A stretch of DNA of 64,000 nucleotides from Streptomyces tibetensis (GTDB lineage: Bacteria > Actinomycetota > Actinomycetes > Streptomycetales > Streptomycetaceae): contig NZ_SZVW01000002.1 of NCBI RefSeq assembly GCF_007655005.1, forward strand, positions 62,001 through 126,000. Direction: 5' to 3'. Below are positions 1 through 8,120 of the stretch, in pieces. How positions within the stretch are numbered: the stretch's first letter is position 1; every line of letters begins with the position of its first letter. The translations under genes and the position numbers were made by a program. The notes beneath the pieces are model-generated. The model did not search any database and was not told the DNA's origin. It saw only the letters and a program-made list of their open reading frames with translations.

Positions 1-201
1 GCCGTGGCCCCGGGGTTCATCGACACCGACATGACCGATGAGATGAGCGACAAGGCACGCAAGGAGGCCGTCGCCGCGGTTCCGCTGCGCCGCTTCGGCA
101 CCGCGCAGGAAGTCGCCGACCTCACCGCCTTCCTGATGTCGGACAAGGCCGGCTACATCACCGGGCAGATCCTTCAGGTCGACGGCGGCGTGGCTCTGTG
201 A
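1..201 (+). CDS. 3-oxoacyl-ACP reductase (FabG-type SDR), C-terminal part
   Basis: The reading frame is open from the first base, so the gene begins upstream of the window. The 66 residues present match the end of short-chain dehydrogenase/reductases: an APGFIDTDMT stretch, the PLRRFGTAQEVAD segment, and a C-terminal YITGQILQVDGG. FabG-type enzymes use NADPH to reduce 3-oxoacyl-ACP. Cofactor site and catalytic Tyr/Lys lie outside the window. The stop overlaps the GTG of the phosphopantetheinyl transferase, so the two are translationally coupled. With the KS, CLF and ACP genes opposite, it is probably the ketoreductase of a type II polyketide system. That role is inferred from context. Confidence 0.9.
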   Translation, partial: AVAPGFIDTDMTDEMSDKARKEAVAAVPLRRFGTAQEVADLTAFLMSDKAGYITGQILQVDGGVAL

Positions 202-908
202 CCCCACCGCGCTCCCGACCGCGGCCCGGCGAGCTGCACGTGTGGTGGCTGCCGGTGCCGCCGGGCGCGTCCCCGGGACAGGCCGGCTCGGTGCTCGACG
301 CCGCCGAGTCCGCGCGCGCCGGACGGTTGCGCGTGCCGGAGAGCCGGAACCGCTTCGTGCTGGCCCACGCCGGACTGCGGCTGCTGTGCGCCCGGTATCT
401 GGGCACCGGGCCCGGCGAGGTGGCCTTCGAGCGTGCGCCGTGTCCGCGCTGCGGGGCCACCGGGCACGGCCGGCCGCGGCTGCGCGGCGGAGCCGGCCCG
501 GAGTTCTCCATGACGCACTCCAAAACCGCCGTCCTGTACGCGTTCGCGGCCGCCCCCGTGGGCGTCGACCTGGAGGCGGCACCGGCTCGACCGGGACTCG
601 AGCGGACCGTCGGCGGGTGGCTGCACCCCGGCGAAGGACGGGTGCTCGACGCGCTCCCCGAGGCCGAACGCCCGGGCGCGTTCCTGCGGACGTGGGTGCG
701 CAAGGAGGCCTATCTGAAGGGGGTCGGCACGGGCATCGCCCACGGCGTGGACGGCCGGCCGGGCTCGGACGACCCCGCGTGGACGCTGCTGGACCTCGAC
801 GCTCCCGGCGGGTTCCTCGCCGCGGCGGCCGTCCGGGACGGCGCGCCGGGCCGGTTGCTCAGCAGCACGCTGCCGGTGTCGGTGGTGGCGACGACGACCC
901 GCCGGTGA
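198..908 (+). CDS. 4'-phosphopantetheinyl transferase (Sfp type)
   Basis: This 236-residue protein transfers phosphopantetheine from CoA to the conserved serine of carrier proteins. The Mg-binding GVDLE motif (D124, E126) and the WVRKEAYLK motif (W166-K174, with E170 and K174) are both present. A CPRCGATGHGRP cluster near residue 80 is usual in this family. The GTG start lies inside the upstream stop region (GTGA), so it is coupled to the ketoreductase. The natural partner is the ACP at 4355-4630 on the other strand; this is inferred from proximity. The length is normal for Sfp-type enzymes. Confidence 0.93.
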   Translation: MTPPRSRPRPGELHVWWLPVPPGASPGQAGSVLDAAESARAGRLRVPESRNRFVLAHAGLRLLCARYLGTGPGEVAFERAPCPRCGATGHGRPRLRGGAGPEFSMTHSKTAVLYAFAAAPVGVDLEAAPARPGLERTVGGWLHPGEGRVLDALPEAERPGAFLRTWVRKEAYLKGVGTGIAHGVDGRPGSDDPAWTLLDLDAPGGFLAAAAVRDGAPGRLLSSTLPVSVVATTTRR

Positions 909-919
909 GGAGGCACGCG

Positions 920-1108
920 ATGTGGCACGACGGCGAGTCGGAGCTCTCCGCGGACGAGGAGTGGCTGACGGCGATGGTGCGGCAGGCGGTCGGGGAGGTT
1001 CCACGGCGGCTACGGACGGAGGTGGCGAGCTGGCCGGCCCCGGTCGGCACACCGCGGCACACGCCGTGCCCGGGGCCGGAGCCGGAGCCGGACACGGCGA
1101 AGCCCTGA
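920..1108 (+). CDS. Small hypothetical protein, 62 aa
   Basis: A short frame begins with ATG 12 bases after the PPTase stop. A good ribosome site (AGGAGG, six bases before the ATG) sits in that gap. The protein starts MWHDGESELSADEEW, has an acidic then basic helix-like first half, and ends in a Pro/Glu-rich tail (PGPEPEPDTAKP). I do not recognise a family. The Shine-Dalgarno and spacing suggest it is the third gene of the ketoreductase-PPTase operon. The 120 bases between its stop and the convergent sigma-like gene contain nothing I can name. Confidence 0.5.
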   Translation: MWHDGESELSADEEWLTAMVRQAVGEVPRRLRTEVASWPAPVGTPRHTPCPGPEPEPDTAKP

Positions 1109-1228
1109 GGGGCGAAAGCCGGAACACGGTCGCATCGGTCGCACAGAGGCGGCCGGCCCAGGACGGTATACCTCGGCACAGGCCGCACTCGGAGCCGGAG
1201 CCCCGGAACCCTCGGAGATCTGACGGGG

Positions 1229-1825
1229 TCACACCTCGGCTGCGGCCGCCACGCCCTGGGCGCGAAGCCGGTCGGCGAGCCGGCGCAGGGCGCGGGCTCG
1301 CAGCGGTCCCACGGAGCCGCGGGCGATGCCCAGCCGGCGGCTCACCTCGTCGTAGCCGGGCGGGGGGTCCGCGCTGAGCAGGGACAGCAGAGCCCGGTCG
1401 CGGGCGGGCAGCCCGGACAGCGCGAGGAGAACCTCGCAGCGGCGCTCCCGCGCGAGCAGGGCGCCCTCGGGCCCGTGTTCCGCGGCGGGGCGGTCGAGAA
1501 CCGAGCCGTCGCCGACCGGCACGTACCGGCCCGCCTTCCGACCGTGCCTGAGGCTCTCCCGCCGGGCGCAGGTCGTGATCCAGGCGGGGAAGCGGTGCGG
1601 GGAGTGCAGCCGGGCCAGGCTCTGGTACACCCGCAGCCAGGTGAGCTGGTACACCTCCTCGCAGTCGTCGGGGTCGAGGCGGTGCGAGCGGGCCACCGTC
1701 CACACCAGTGGTGAGTACTGCTCGACGAGCGCCGCCCACGCCCGCTGGCTCCCCGCCAGGCAGTGGGCGACGAGTTCGGCGGGGGAAGCGGGGGCGGTGC
1801 GCGGGGCGTCACAGGTACGCGGCAC
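1229..1825 (-). CDS. ECF-type RNA polymerase sigma factor
   Basis: The frame encodes a sigma-70-like protein. Its region 2 reads AALVEQYSPLVWTVARSH, then DDCEEVYQLTWLRVYQSL, then a W-containing WITTCARRESLRHGRK. Region 4 carries the helix-turn-helix GYDEVSRRLGIARGSVGPLRARALRRL. I chose the GTG at 1825 (198 aa) because the only other upstream starts lie inside a tandem repeat; a start 22 codons further up (1891) is in frame too. It follows the CLF gene on the same strand after about 170 bases. It may control the adjacent polyketide genes or itself. No anti-sigma gene is visible. Confidence 0.75.
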   Translation of the reverse strand: MPRTCDAPRTAPASPAELVAHCLAGSQRAWAALVEQYSPLVWTVARSHRLDPDDCEEVYQLTWLRVYQSLARLHSPHRFPAWITTCARRESLRHGRKAGRYVPVGDGSVLDRPAAEHGPEGALLARERRCEVLLALSGLPARDRALLSLLSADPPPGYDEVSRRLGIARGSVGPLRARALRRLADRLRAQGVAAAAEV

Positions 1826-1940
1826 GGGAGCGGTGTTTCCTTCCAGCCGTCGGGCGACGAGGCCGCCTTCGCCGGCACAGGTACGCGGCACGGGAGCGGT
1901 GTTCCTTCCCGGTGACGGGCGACGAGTGCGCCTTCGCCGG
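1810..1940. repeat. Tandem 66-bp direct repeat at the 5' end of the sigma gene
   Basis: Two copies with a period of 66 bases begin at 1810 and 1876. Each opens with an identical block (CACAGGTACGCGGCACGGGA and onward), diverges in the middle, and ends with CGCCTTCGCCGG. One base is gained or lost between copies (GTGTTT versus GTGTT). On the minus strand each copy carries a GGAAC/GGAAA element followed about 15 bases later by CGTAC, which resembles an ECF -35/-10 pair. The downstream copy also supplies the GTG start chosen for the sigma gene. Confidence 0.8.
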
Positions 1941-1999
1941 GCGGCGGGTGCCGTGCCACGGCACGGCGGCACGGCACCCTTCGAGGGATCTGCGGTGCG

Positions 2000-3142
2000 T
2001 CAGGCGAGGACGCCGGACTCCAGGACCGCGCAGCCGACGTTGCCGTCCCGGGCCACGGCGGTGACCAGGGCGAGTTCGCCGGCCGGGGCGGCGGTGTGCC
2101 GCCACGCGCCGAGCAGTCCGGCGATCTGCAGCACCCCTGCGGCGCCGAAACACTCGCCGACCGACTCCTTCACCCGGACGCCGCGGCCGGGTGTCCGCCC
2201 GCCCAGGGCCGCTCGCACCCCGCGTTCCTCGATGCGCTCCAGGCCCGTGAGGCCCGTGGCGCCGTACGACACCGCGCCGACCTCCTCGGGCCGTCGGCCG
2301 CAGCGCTCCAGGGCCGCGGTGACGACCGAGGCCAGCGCGTCGGCGAGCCGGCCCCGAGGGCCGTATCCCGTCTCGCAGGCGAGGATCCGGGCGAGCACCG
2401 GACGGCCGGCGTCGAAGGCCGTCGCCTCCTGCTCGACCATCAGCATGGCGGCGCCCTCCCCCACGGGCACGTCGACGCCGAGCGCGCCGGAGAGGTGCCA
2501 GCCCCAGGCGCTCTGCGGGCAGAACTCCTCCACGCCGCCGACCAGGATGCGGTCGGCGTGTCCCTGACGCAGGGCGTTACGCGCGTACTTGAGGGACTGG
2601 ACGCCGGAGAGATGGCCGCCCGCGATCGTGGCGTTCACGCCGTGCAGTCCGTGCCGGATGGCGATCTGGCCGGCCGCGCAGTTCATCACCGTGTTCGGGA
2701 AGAGGCTGGGATTGACCAGATACGGCCGCTCCTGACGCAGGGTCTCCATGGAGAACTCGCTGGAGCTGCGGATGCTGCCGGTGCTGGTGCCCAGGACGAC
2801 TCCCGAGCGTTCTCCGGCCCGGCCGGGGTAGGTGTCGAGCGTCAGCCGGCAGGCCACCAGAGCCAGTTTGGTCGTCCGGTCCAGGTGCCGAGTGCCCTTG
2901 CGGCCGATCAGCTCGGCCACCGGCAGATCCGGGACGACCCGCACCGGCCGGGGCGGCAGGCTCTCCTCGCTCAGCCCCGTGGGGTCGGCGTGTCCGGCGA
3001 TGCCCTCGACGACGGCGCGTCCGAGTGCCTGAAGTCCGATGCCCGCGGCGCTCACCGCGCCGACCGCGGTGACGGCGAGCGGCGTGGCGGACGGCACCGG
3101 GCCGGCGGCCGCGGGGGCCGAAAGGGCTGCGGCCGAGGTCAT
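2000..3142 (-). CDS. Ketosynthase-like chain-length factor (KS-beta)
   Basis: This 380-residue thiolase-fold protein follows the KS gene with an ATGA overlap, as KS-alpha/KS-beta pairs do. It keeps the fold motifs (VGAVSAAGIG, GVVLGTSTGS, FPNTVMNCAAGQIA), but the position of the active cysteine reads ATIAGGHLSG, so it cannot form the acyl-thioester. The AHGTGT histidine motif is also replaced (VSYGATGLTG). Such subunits pair with the active KS and set chain length. The FPNTVMN stretch resembles KS-like proteins of polyene and reducing type II systems rather than classical aromatic CLFs. That comparison is by eye. Confidence 0.85.
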   Translation of the reverse strand: MTSAAALSAPAAAGPVPSATPLAVTAVGAVSAAGIGLQALGRAVVEGIAGHADPTGLSEESLPPRPVRVVPDLPVAELIGRKGTRHLDRTTKLALVACRLTLDTYPGRAGERSGVVLGTSTGSIRSSSEFSMETLRQERPYLVNPSLFPNTVMNCAAGQIAIRHGLHGVNATIAGGHLSGVQSLKYARNALRQGHADRILVGGVEEFCPQSAWGWHLSGALGVDVPVGEGAAMLMVEQEATAFDAGRPVLARILACETGYGPRGRLADALASVVTAALERCGRRPEEVGAVSYGATGLTGLERIEERGVRAALGGRTPGRGVRVKESVGECFGAAGVLQIAGLLGAWRHTAAPAGELALVTAVARDGNVGCAVLESGVLA

Positions 3143-4362
3143 GCGACCCTCCCGAGGATCGTGATGGCGTTGTTGCCGCCGAAGGCGAAGCCGTGGTTCT
3201 CGACGATCCGCGGCCGTGCGTCACGTGCCCGGCCGGGTATCGGATCGACGCCCGGGCCGAGGTCGGGGTCGGTGCGCTCCACACCCGCGGTGGGGGGCAG
3301 GAAGCCGTCGTACAGCGCCCGGCAGCAGATGAGCGCGCCGAAGCCGCTGGCCGCCCCCATGGTGTGGCCGATCATGGACTTGATGGAGCTGATCGGAGGG
3401 ATGCGGTCCCCGAACACCTCGCGCACCGCGGCGACTTCGGTGGCGTCGTTGGTGCGGGTGCCGGTGCCGTGGGCGCAGATGTAGTCGATCTGCTCGGGCT
3501 CGACCCCGGCGCTGCGGTGGGCCGCGCGGATGCAGGCGGCGATGCTCGTCGGGTCGGGGTGCACCATGTGCTCGGCGTCGCAGTTGACGCTGTAGCCCAG
3601 CACCTCGGCGTAGATCCGGGCGCCGCGCGCGACGGCCCGTTCGTAGGGTTCGAGGAGCAGCGCGACCCCGCCCTCGGCGGTGAGGATGCCGCTGCGGTCG
3701 GCGTCGAAGGGCCGGCAGACCTCCTCGGCGAGGGCGCCGAGCCGGTAGAACCCGGCGTGTGCCCAGCGGTTGAGCGAGTCCGCGCCGCCCGCCAGCATGT
3801 ACTCGGCCTCGCCGTCGGCCACCATGTCGAACGCGTAGCCCAGGGCGTAGTTGCTCGCCGAGCAGGCGGTGGCCAGGGTCAGCGCCTCCCCGGTCAGGCC
3901 GAGTTCGCTGTTGACGGCGGCCGCGATCCGGCCCGCCGGCACCGAGCCGACCACGTCCGGGGATAGGGACTTGAGGCCGTCGGCGGCCCAGGCGCCGACG
4001 AGTTCCTCGATGACGGCGGACTCGCCGCTCGTCGTGCCCATCGCCGAGCCGGCCCGGGTGCGGGCCAGGTCGTCGGCGGCCAGTCCCGCGTCCTGGACCG
4101 CGAGCCTGGCGGCCGAGGCCGCGAACTGGCCGCTGCGGCCCCAGTGCGCGGGGTCGATGCGCTCCAGCCACCGGCGGGGCTCGAAGTCGTGGACCTCACC
4201 GGCGTGGACGTGCGGGAACCCGCTGGGGTCGAAGGACCGTACGGGGGAGGTGGTGCGTCGCCCGGCCCGGATGGACTCGGTGAACTCGTCCGCGCCGATG
4301 CCCGCGCTGCTCACCGCGCCGAGACCGGTGACGACCACCCGGCGTGCGCCGCGCTCAGACAT
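3139..4362 (-). CDS. Beta-ketoacyl-ACP synthase II / KS-alpha
   Basis: A 407-residue FabF-like condensing enzyme. All catalytic residues are visible: C167 in TACSAS, H298 in CAHGTGTRTND, K328, and H333 in MIGHTMGAASG. It ends with the usual HGFAFGGNN motif. It performs decarboxylative Claisen condensation of malonyl-ACP with the growing acyl chain. A strong Shine-Dalgarno (GAAGGAGAC) precedes the ATG, which overlaps the ACP stop by 8 bases. The ACP-KS-CLF order is that seen in highly reducing type II clusters of the ishigamide kind. The product cannot be read from sequence. Confidence 0.93.
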   Translation of the reverse strand: MSERGARRVVVTGLGAVSSAGIGADEFTESIRAGRRTTSPVRSFDPSGFPHVHAGEVHDFEPRRWLERIDPAHWGRSGQFAASAARLAVQDAGLAADDLARTRAGSAMGTTSGESAVIEELVGAWAADGLKSLSPDVVGSVPAGRIAAAVNSELGLTGEALTLATACSASNYALGYAFDMVADGEAEYMLAGGADSLNRWAHAGFYRLGALAEEVCRPFDADRSGILTAEGGVALLLEPYERAVARGARIYAEVLGYSVNCDAEHMVHPDPTSIAACIRAAHRSAGVEPEQIDYICAHGTGTRTNDATEVAAVREVFGDRIPPISSIKSMIGHTMGAASGFGALICCRALYDGFLPPTAGVERTDPDLGPGVDPIPGRARDARPRIVENHGFAFGGNNAITILGRVA

Positions 4363-4630
4363 CGCGGGTCTCCTTCAGGCTTCGGGACACCACGGCGCGC
4401 ACCCCGTCGAGGTTGGTCATCTCGGTCAGGTCGTCCTGGGGGATGGTGACGCCGAGGTCCTTCTCGATGCGGGCGAGGATCTCGATGGCGAGCAGCGAGT
4501 CGGCGTCGTGGTCGTCGATGAAGCTGCTGGTGTCGGTGAGCTCCTCGGGCTCCAGCTCCAGGACCTCGATGACGATCGCGCGGAGGACTCCGTCCTGCTC
4601 GGCGGTGAGGACGGAAGCGGTGCTGGTCAT
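4355..4630 (-). CDS. Acyl carrier protein
   Basis: A 91-residue acidic helical protein carrying the phosphopantetheine site DADSLLAIEIL, with the serine following the aspartate as in all ACPs. A typical helix III segment (RIEKDLGVTIPQDDLTEMTNL) follows. I chose the ATG at 4630 because the upstream in-frame ATG would add an unconserved extension. GAAAGG lies about 8 bases before the chosen start. It carries the growing chain for the KS/CLF encoded immediately downstream. It would be activated by the PPTase at 198-908. Confidence 0.92.
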   Translation of the reverse strand: MTSTASVLTAEQDGVLRAIVIEVLELEPEELTDTSSFIDDHDADSLLAIEILARIEKDLGVTIPQDDLTEMTNLDGVRAVVSRSLKETRDV

Positions 4631-4713
4631 GATGGCTGCCTTTCGTGACAGGAGCGTGGTGTGGTGCGTGCGGAACGCGTCGTGACGGACCGGGCCAGGG
4701 CGGGCCGCGGGCA

Positions 4714-5994
4714 TCAGCGCAGCGGGCCCGCGTCGGCCACCGCCGGGCGGGCGGGAGTGCCGCGGTGGCGGAGGTTGACCGCCGACGCCCGGGCCAGGGC
4801 CACCGGGTTGAGGAACCGCAGCGGGCCGATGAGGCGGGAGGCGAACATGTGCATGTGCCGGGCCATGGCCTCGTCGCGGGCCGCGGCCGAGAACATCAGC
4901 CGCTCGAAGGGGTTGAACGGACGGGACGTGGCATAGTCGGCCGCGAGGTGCTGGTGGCCGGCCAGGGCCTTGCGGTGCCGGCGCCGGTAGGCGCCGAGGG
5001 CGGCGGTGAGGTCTCCGCGTCCGGTCACCGCGTCACCCACCGTCTCGGCGAGCCACTGCCCGGACTGCAGGGCCCAGCCGCAGCCGACGCCCCACAGCGG
5101 GTCGCCGCACAGGGCGGCGTCGCCGACGAGGGCGACACCGGGCGCGGTCGGGCGCCTGCTGTGCAGGGGGTAGTTCACCGTGCCGGTGATCTTGGTGATG
5201 CGCTGGGCGAGGTCGATCGGCGGCGCCTGCGGCAGGTCCCGGACGAACTGCAGGAAGCTGCCCTCGAGATCGTCGCGGAAGGCGGGGAGGCGTTTCTTGT
5301 CGGGGATCACCGCGACGACGGTGACGCCGTCGTCGTTCGGCATGGCATAGGCCATGTCCGGCTCCAGGAACCAGGAGTGGGTGATGCCGTCCTTGAGCGG
5401 CAGGTCCCGGAAGTGCGCGAAGTAGCTGAAGCGGCCGTTGGCGTGGGTGCGGCCGGGCACGCCGGCGAGCCGGGCGACGGCCGAGTCCTTACCGTCGGCG
5501 CCGACGACGAGCCGGGCGCGGATCTCGCTCTCGCCCTCGTCCCGGTGGGTGACGCGCACGCCCACCGCACGGCCGTCCTCCTTCACCAGGCCGGTCACGG
5601 CGTGCCCGAGCAGCAGGTCGACGCCCGGGGTCTCGGCGGCGCGGTGGCGCATCATCGGGTCGAGCGTGCTGCGCCGCACGTTGTAGGCGTACGGCAGCTC
5701 CGGGCCGCCGGGGGGCGCCTTGGGCTCGATCCAGCCCCACCGGGTGTACCAGCGGGCCTCGTTGCGCACCGCGCCCGCCTTCTCCAGTTCCCCGATCAAG
5801 TCGAGCTCGGCGAGCACCGGGTGGGCGCAGGGCTGCAGGTAGTGGGTGCACAGCACCTTGTGGGCCGCGGGGTCGGAGCGGCGCTCCAGCAGGGCGACCC
5901 GGGCTCCGCGCCGGGCCAGCAGGATGGCGGCGGTACTTCCCGCGATGCTGGCTCCGCTGATGACGACGTCGTAGGAACGGTTCTGCAGGGTCAT
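4714..5994 (-). CDS. FAD-dependent oxidoreductase / monooxygenase
   Basis: A 426-residue flavoprotein of the PHBH/geranylgeranyl-reductase fold. The N-terminal dinucleotide site reads VVISGASIAGSTAAILLARRG, followed by an E-R pair (LLERR). The second FAD motif, ALVGDAALCGDPLWGVGCG, lies near residue 300. It could hydroxylate, epoxidise or desaturate a polyketide intermediate; the reaction cannot be assigned. The start overlaps the hydrolase stop (ATGA). About 84 bases separate it from the ACP gene downstream. The C-terminal segment with MFSAAARDEAMARHMHMFASR is family-like. Confidence 0.88.
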   Translation of the reverse strand: MTLQNRSYDVVISGASIAGSTAAILLARRGARVALLERRSDPAAHKVLCTHYLQPCAHPVLAELDLIGELEKAGAVRNEARWYTRWGWIEPKAPPGGPELPYAYNVRRSTLDPMMRHRAAETPGVDLLLGHAVTGLVKEDGRAVGVRVTHRDEGESEIRARLVVGADGKDSAVARLAGVPGRTHANGRFSYFAHFRDLPLKDGITHSWFLEPDMAYAMPNDDGVTVVAVIPDKKRLPAFRDDLEGSFLQFVRDLPQAPPIDLAQRITKITGTVNYPLHSRRPTAPGVALVGDAALCGDPLWGVGCGWALQSGQWLAETVGDAVTGRGDLTAALGAYRRRHRKALAGHQHLAADYATSRPFNPFERLMFSAAARDEAMARHMHMFASRLIGPLRFLNPVALARASAVNLRHRGTPARPAVADAGPLR

Positions 5995-6866
5995 GCGCTG
6001 AGGGCCTCCGTGTCGGGCTCGTACAGGCCGAGCCGGCCGAGGAATTCGACGATGTGCGCCGCGACCGCCTCCGGCGCCTGGACCTGGCAGAAGTGCCCGA
6101 AGGACGGGTCCTGCGTGGCCTCGGCCGCGGGGAGGCGCCGCAGGAGTTCGCGCACCGCCTCCGGCGGCGCGGACGGGTCGTGCTGACCGCTGACCAGGCG
6201 CACCGGGGAGCCGATCCGGTGCAGCGGGAGCTCCGCCACGCGGGCGAGGGTGGCGTAGAACTGCAGGAAGCCGTGCGGTTCCACGCGCTCGCGGACCTTG
6301 CCGGTCATCGCCTCGATGATGTCCGCGGGGACGGTGGCGGCGCGCCGTCCGAGCCGGCCGCGCAGCCCCTCGCCGAGCACACCGCGGAAGCGCCGTACGG
6401 CCTCCGCGTAGAACTCGGGGTCCAGGGGCCGGTCGTGCGGCCGGTAGACGGGGGCCACGAGGACGGCCGGCGGCTGGTGGAAGGCCGGGCGGCGGGCGAG
6501 CAGGTCCAGCAGGGTCGTGGCGCCGAACGAGTGGGCGATGATCGCGTCCGGCCGGCCCGGCACCAGGGCAAGGGCCTTTTCCAGCCAGAGAGCCGGTCCG
6601 CCCTCGTCCGCCCAGCGGTGGGACGAACCGGAGGACCAGGGCAGTCGGAGGGCGTACAGACGTAGGTGTGCGGGGAGTCGCCGGGCCAGGGGCGACCAGG
6701 TGTCGGGGCCGTCCTCGAAGCCGTGCACCAGCACGAGGACCGCCCCGCCGGGAGAGGCCGCCGGCCGCTCCAGCACGCGTAACGACTCGCCGCCCACCAC
6801 ACGCTCGGTGACCGGCCGCCAAGCCTCACCCTTCGGTGAGCCGTGGTCTGCCAACAACACTCGCAT
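5991..6866 (-). CDS. Alpha/beta hydrolase
   Basis: A 291-residue alpha/beta-hydrolase. The oxyanion loop VHGFEDGPDTW, nucleophile elbow AHSFGA (serine), acid SGQHDPSAP and histidine FGHFCQ are in the usual order. The start at 6866 is supported by AGGAG just upstream. It is the first gene of the minus-strand polyketide operon and overlaps the oxidoreductase. It might release the finished chain from the ACP as a discrete thioesterase, or act on a tailoring intermediate. This role is inferred from position. A lipase/esterase of other specificity is possible. Confidence 0.88.
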   Translation of the reverse strand: MRVLLADHGSPKGEAWRPVTERVVGGESLRVLERPAASPGGAVLVLVHGFEDGPDTWSPLARRLPAHLRLYALRLPWSSGSSHRWADEGGPALWLEKALALVPGRPDAIIAHSFGATTLLDLLARRPAFHQPPAVLVAPVYRPHDRPLDPEFYAEAVRRFRGVLGEGLRGRLGRRAATVPADIIEAMTGKVRERVEPHGFLQFYATLARVAELPLHRIGSPVRLVSGQHDPSAPPEAVRELLRRLPAAEATQDPSFGHFCQVQAPEAVAAHIVEFLGRLGLYEPDTEALSA

Positions 6867-6972
6867 CACTCCTAGAGCGGGTCCCCGGGAGGCGTCCCGG
6901 CGGGATCGGACGCGGCCAAAGCTACGAAGTCCGCTCGTGGTGCGGGAGTTGCGTAGCGTGATCGTGGAGCCA

Positions 6973-6994
6973 CGCTTTAGAACGGCTTTGGAAC
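6973..6994 (-). promoter_or_regulatory. Candidate SARP-binding direct repeat
   Basis: On the minus strand two 11-base units follow each other, GTTCCAAAGCC and GTTCTAAAGCG, differing at three positions. SARP activators bind direct repeats with 11-base periodicity just upstream of the -10 element. This pair faces the hydrolase-to-sigma operon, about 107 bases before the hydrolase start. A SARP gene lies divergently at 7239. The remaining sequence between the two genes (6867-7238) shows the SARP promoter and nothing else I can name. Confidence 0.55.
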
Positions 6995-7167
6995 CCCTTG
7001 CGGAAGAGGCGGCTCCATTTGGAGGGTGTGCCAGATGGGCGCGGCTTTCCGGGAGTTGGGCCGGCCGCGCCAAGAAGGAGTCAAGGGCGGGGAAACCGGC
7101 CCGGGAGGGAAGCGGGCAATGCCGTGGTGCGGCCAGGGTCAAGACTTGGTCACCCGGCCGATCGTCG

Positions 7168-7196
7168 TTGACAGCAAAGAAGCGGATTTCTAGGCT
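7168..7196 (+). promoter_or_regulatory. Vegetative-type promoter for the SARP gene
   Basis: A perfect -35 TTGACA (7168-7173) is followed after 17 bases by TAGGCT (7191-7196). This matches the principal Streptomyces sigma factor consensus. The expected start is near 7203, giving a leader of about 35 bases before the SARP ATG, with GGGGGAC as ribosome site. Confidence 0.75.
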
Positions 7197-7238
7197 CGAC
7201 TAAGTGGTAAGTAACTACTAATCACAACGGGGGACAGC

Positions 7239-8039
7239 ATGGACATTTACATACTCGGACCATTTGACGCGCGCATATCGGGCAGAAGACTCACGCCCAC
7301 CGCGGCCAAACCCGCCAAGCTGCTCGCCCTGCTGGCCGTCGAGAAGGGCCGCACGGTCGCGCTGGACGACTGCATCCGCGAGCTGTGGCCCGGCCGCGTA
7401 CCCCGCACGGCCAACGCCGCGATCCACACCTACGTCAGCAAGATCCGCGAAACACTCACCGCCGCCGCACCCGGCACGGACCCCAAGTCGATCCTCAGGA
7501 CCCGGCCCGGCGGATACATCCTGACCCCGCACTCCTGGAGCAGCGACCAGGAGGAGTTCGGACGGCTGACCGAGCGCGGGCACCGGGCCGCAGCCGCCGG
7601 CGACGACGCGGCGGCCTCCGCCCAGTTCCGGCGCGCACTCGGGCTCTGGAAGGGCACGGCACTGTCCAACCTCGAGGCGGGCCCCCTGCTGGAGCTGCGC
7701 CGCACCGAGCTGGAGGAACGCCGCAAGGCCGCCTACGAACGCTGCGTCGCAGCGGAGTTGCGCCTGGGCCGGCACTACGAACTGCTGGGCGAGCTGGTCG
7801 CCCAGGCCGCGGCCGACCGGACGAACGAACAGCTCCACGCCCACCTGATGCTCGCCCTCTACCGCGTCGGGCGGCGCGTCCAGGCCCTGCGGGTGTACCG
7901 CGATCTGCGCCATCAGCTCGTGAAGGAACTCGGCCTGGAGCCCTCCCCCGCCATCCAGGCCCTCCAGCGCGCGATCCTCTCCGCGGACCGCTCCCTCCAC
8001 CACGCCTGGACTCCCGCGCAGGACCGCAGGACGGCGTAG
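7239..8039 (+). CDS. SARP-family transcriptional activator
   Basis: A 266-residue Streptomyces antibiotic regulatory protein. Residues 1-95 form the winged-helix DNA-binding domain (MDIYILGPFDARISGRRL, then AAIHTYVSKIRETL and RPGGYIL). The rest is the all-helical bacterial transcriptional activation domain, ending LVKELGLEPSPAIQALQRAIL. There is no ATPase or sensor domain, so it is the short SARP form. It lies divergent from the hydrolase-FAD-ACP-KS-CLF operon and is the likely pathway-specific activator. Its first lines use more A/T than the neighbours, but codon use is otherwise ordinary. Confidence 0.93.
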   Translation: MDIYILGPFDARISGRRLTPTAAKPAKLLALLAVEKGRTVALDDCIRELWPGRVPRTANAAIHTYVSKIRETLTAAAPGTDPKSILRTRPGGYILTPHSWSSDQEEFGRLTERGHRAAAAGDDAAASAQFRRALGLWKGTALSNLEAGPLLELRRTELEERRKAAYERCVAAELRLGRHYELLGELVAQAAADRTNEQLHAHLMLALYRVGRRVQALRVYRDLRHQLVKELGLEPSPAIQALQRAILSADRSLHHAWTPAQDRRTA

Positions 8040-8065
8040 GCCCACGGCAGACCGCCGCGCCCGGC

Positions 8066-8098
8066 CGCGGATACGTCCGGACGCGGGCGTATCCGGCG
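8066..8098 (+). terminator. Hairpin after the SARP gene
   Basis: GGATACG (8069-8075) pairs with CGTATCC (8088-8094) across a 12-base loop. The flanking CCGC/GCGG can extend the stem with one mismatch. It starts about 25 bases after the SARP stop. There is no T run, as is common for Streptomyces terminators. Confidence 0.45.
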
Positions 8099-8120
8099 GC
8101 GGGTGCGCGGGCCCCGCGTC

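Noticed and set aside
2096..3484. Long plus-strand frame opposite the KS and CLF genes.
   Set aside because: Shadow frame; the minus strand encodes clear condensing enzymes with catalytic residues.
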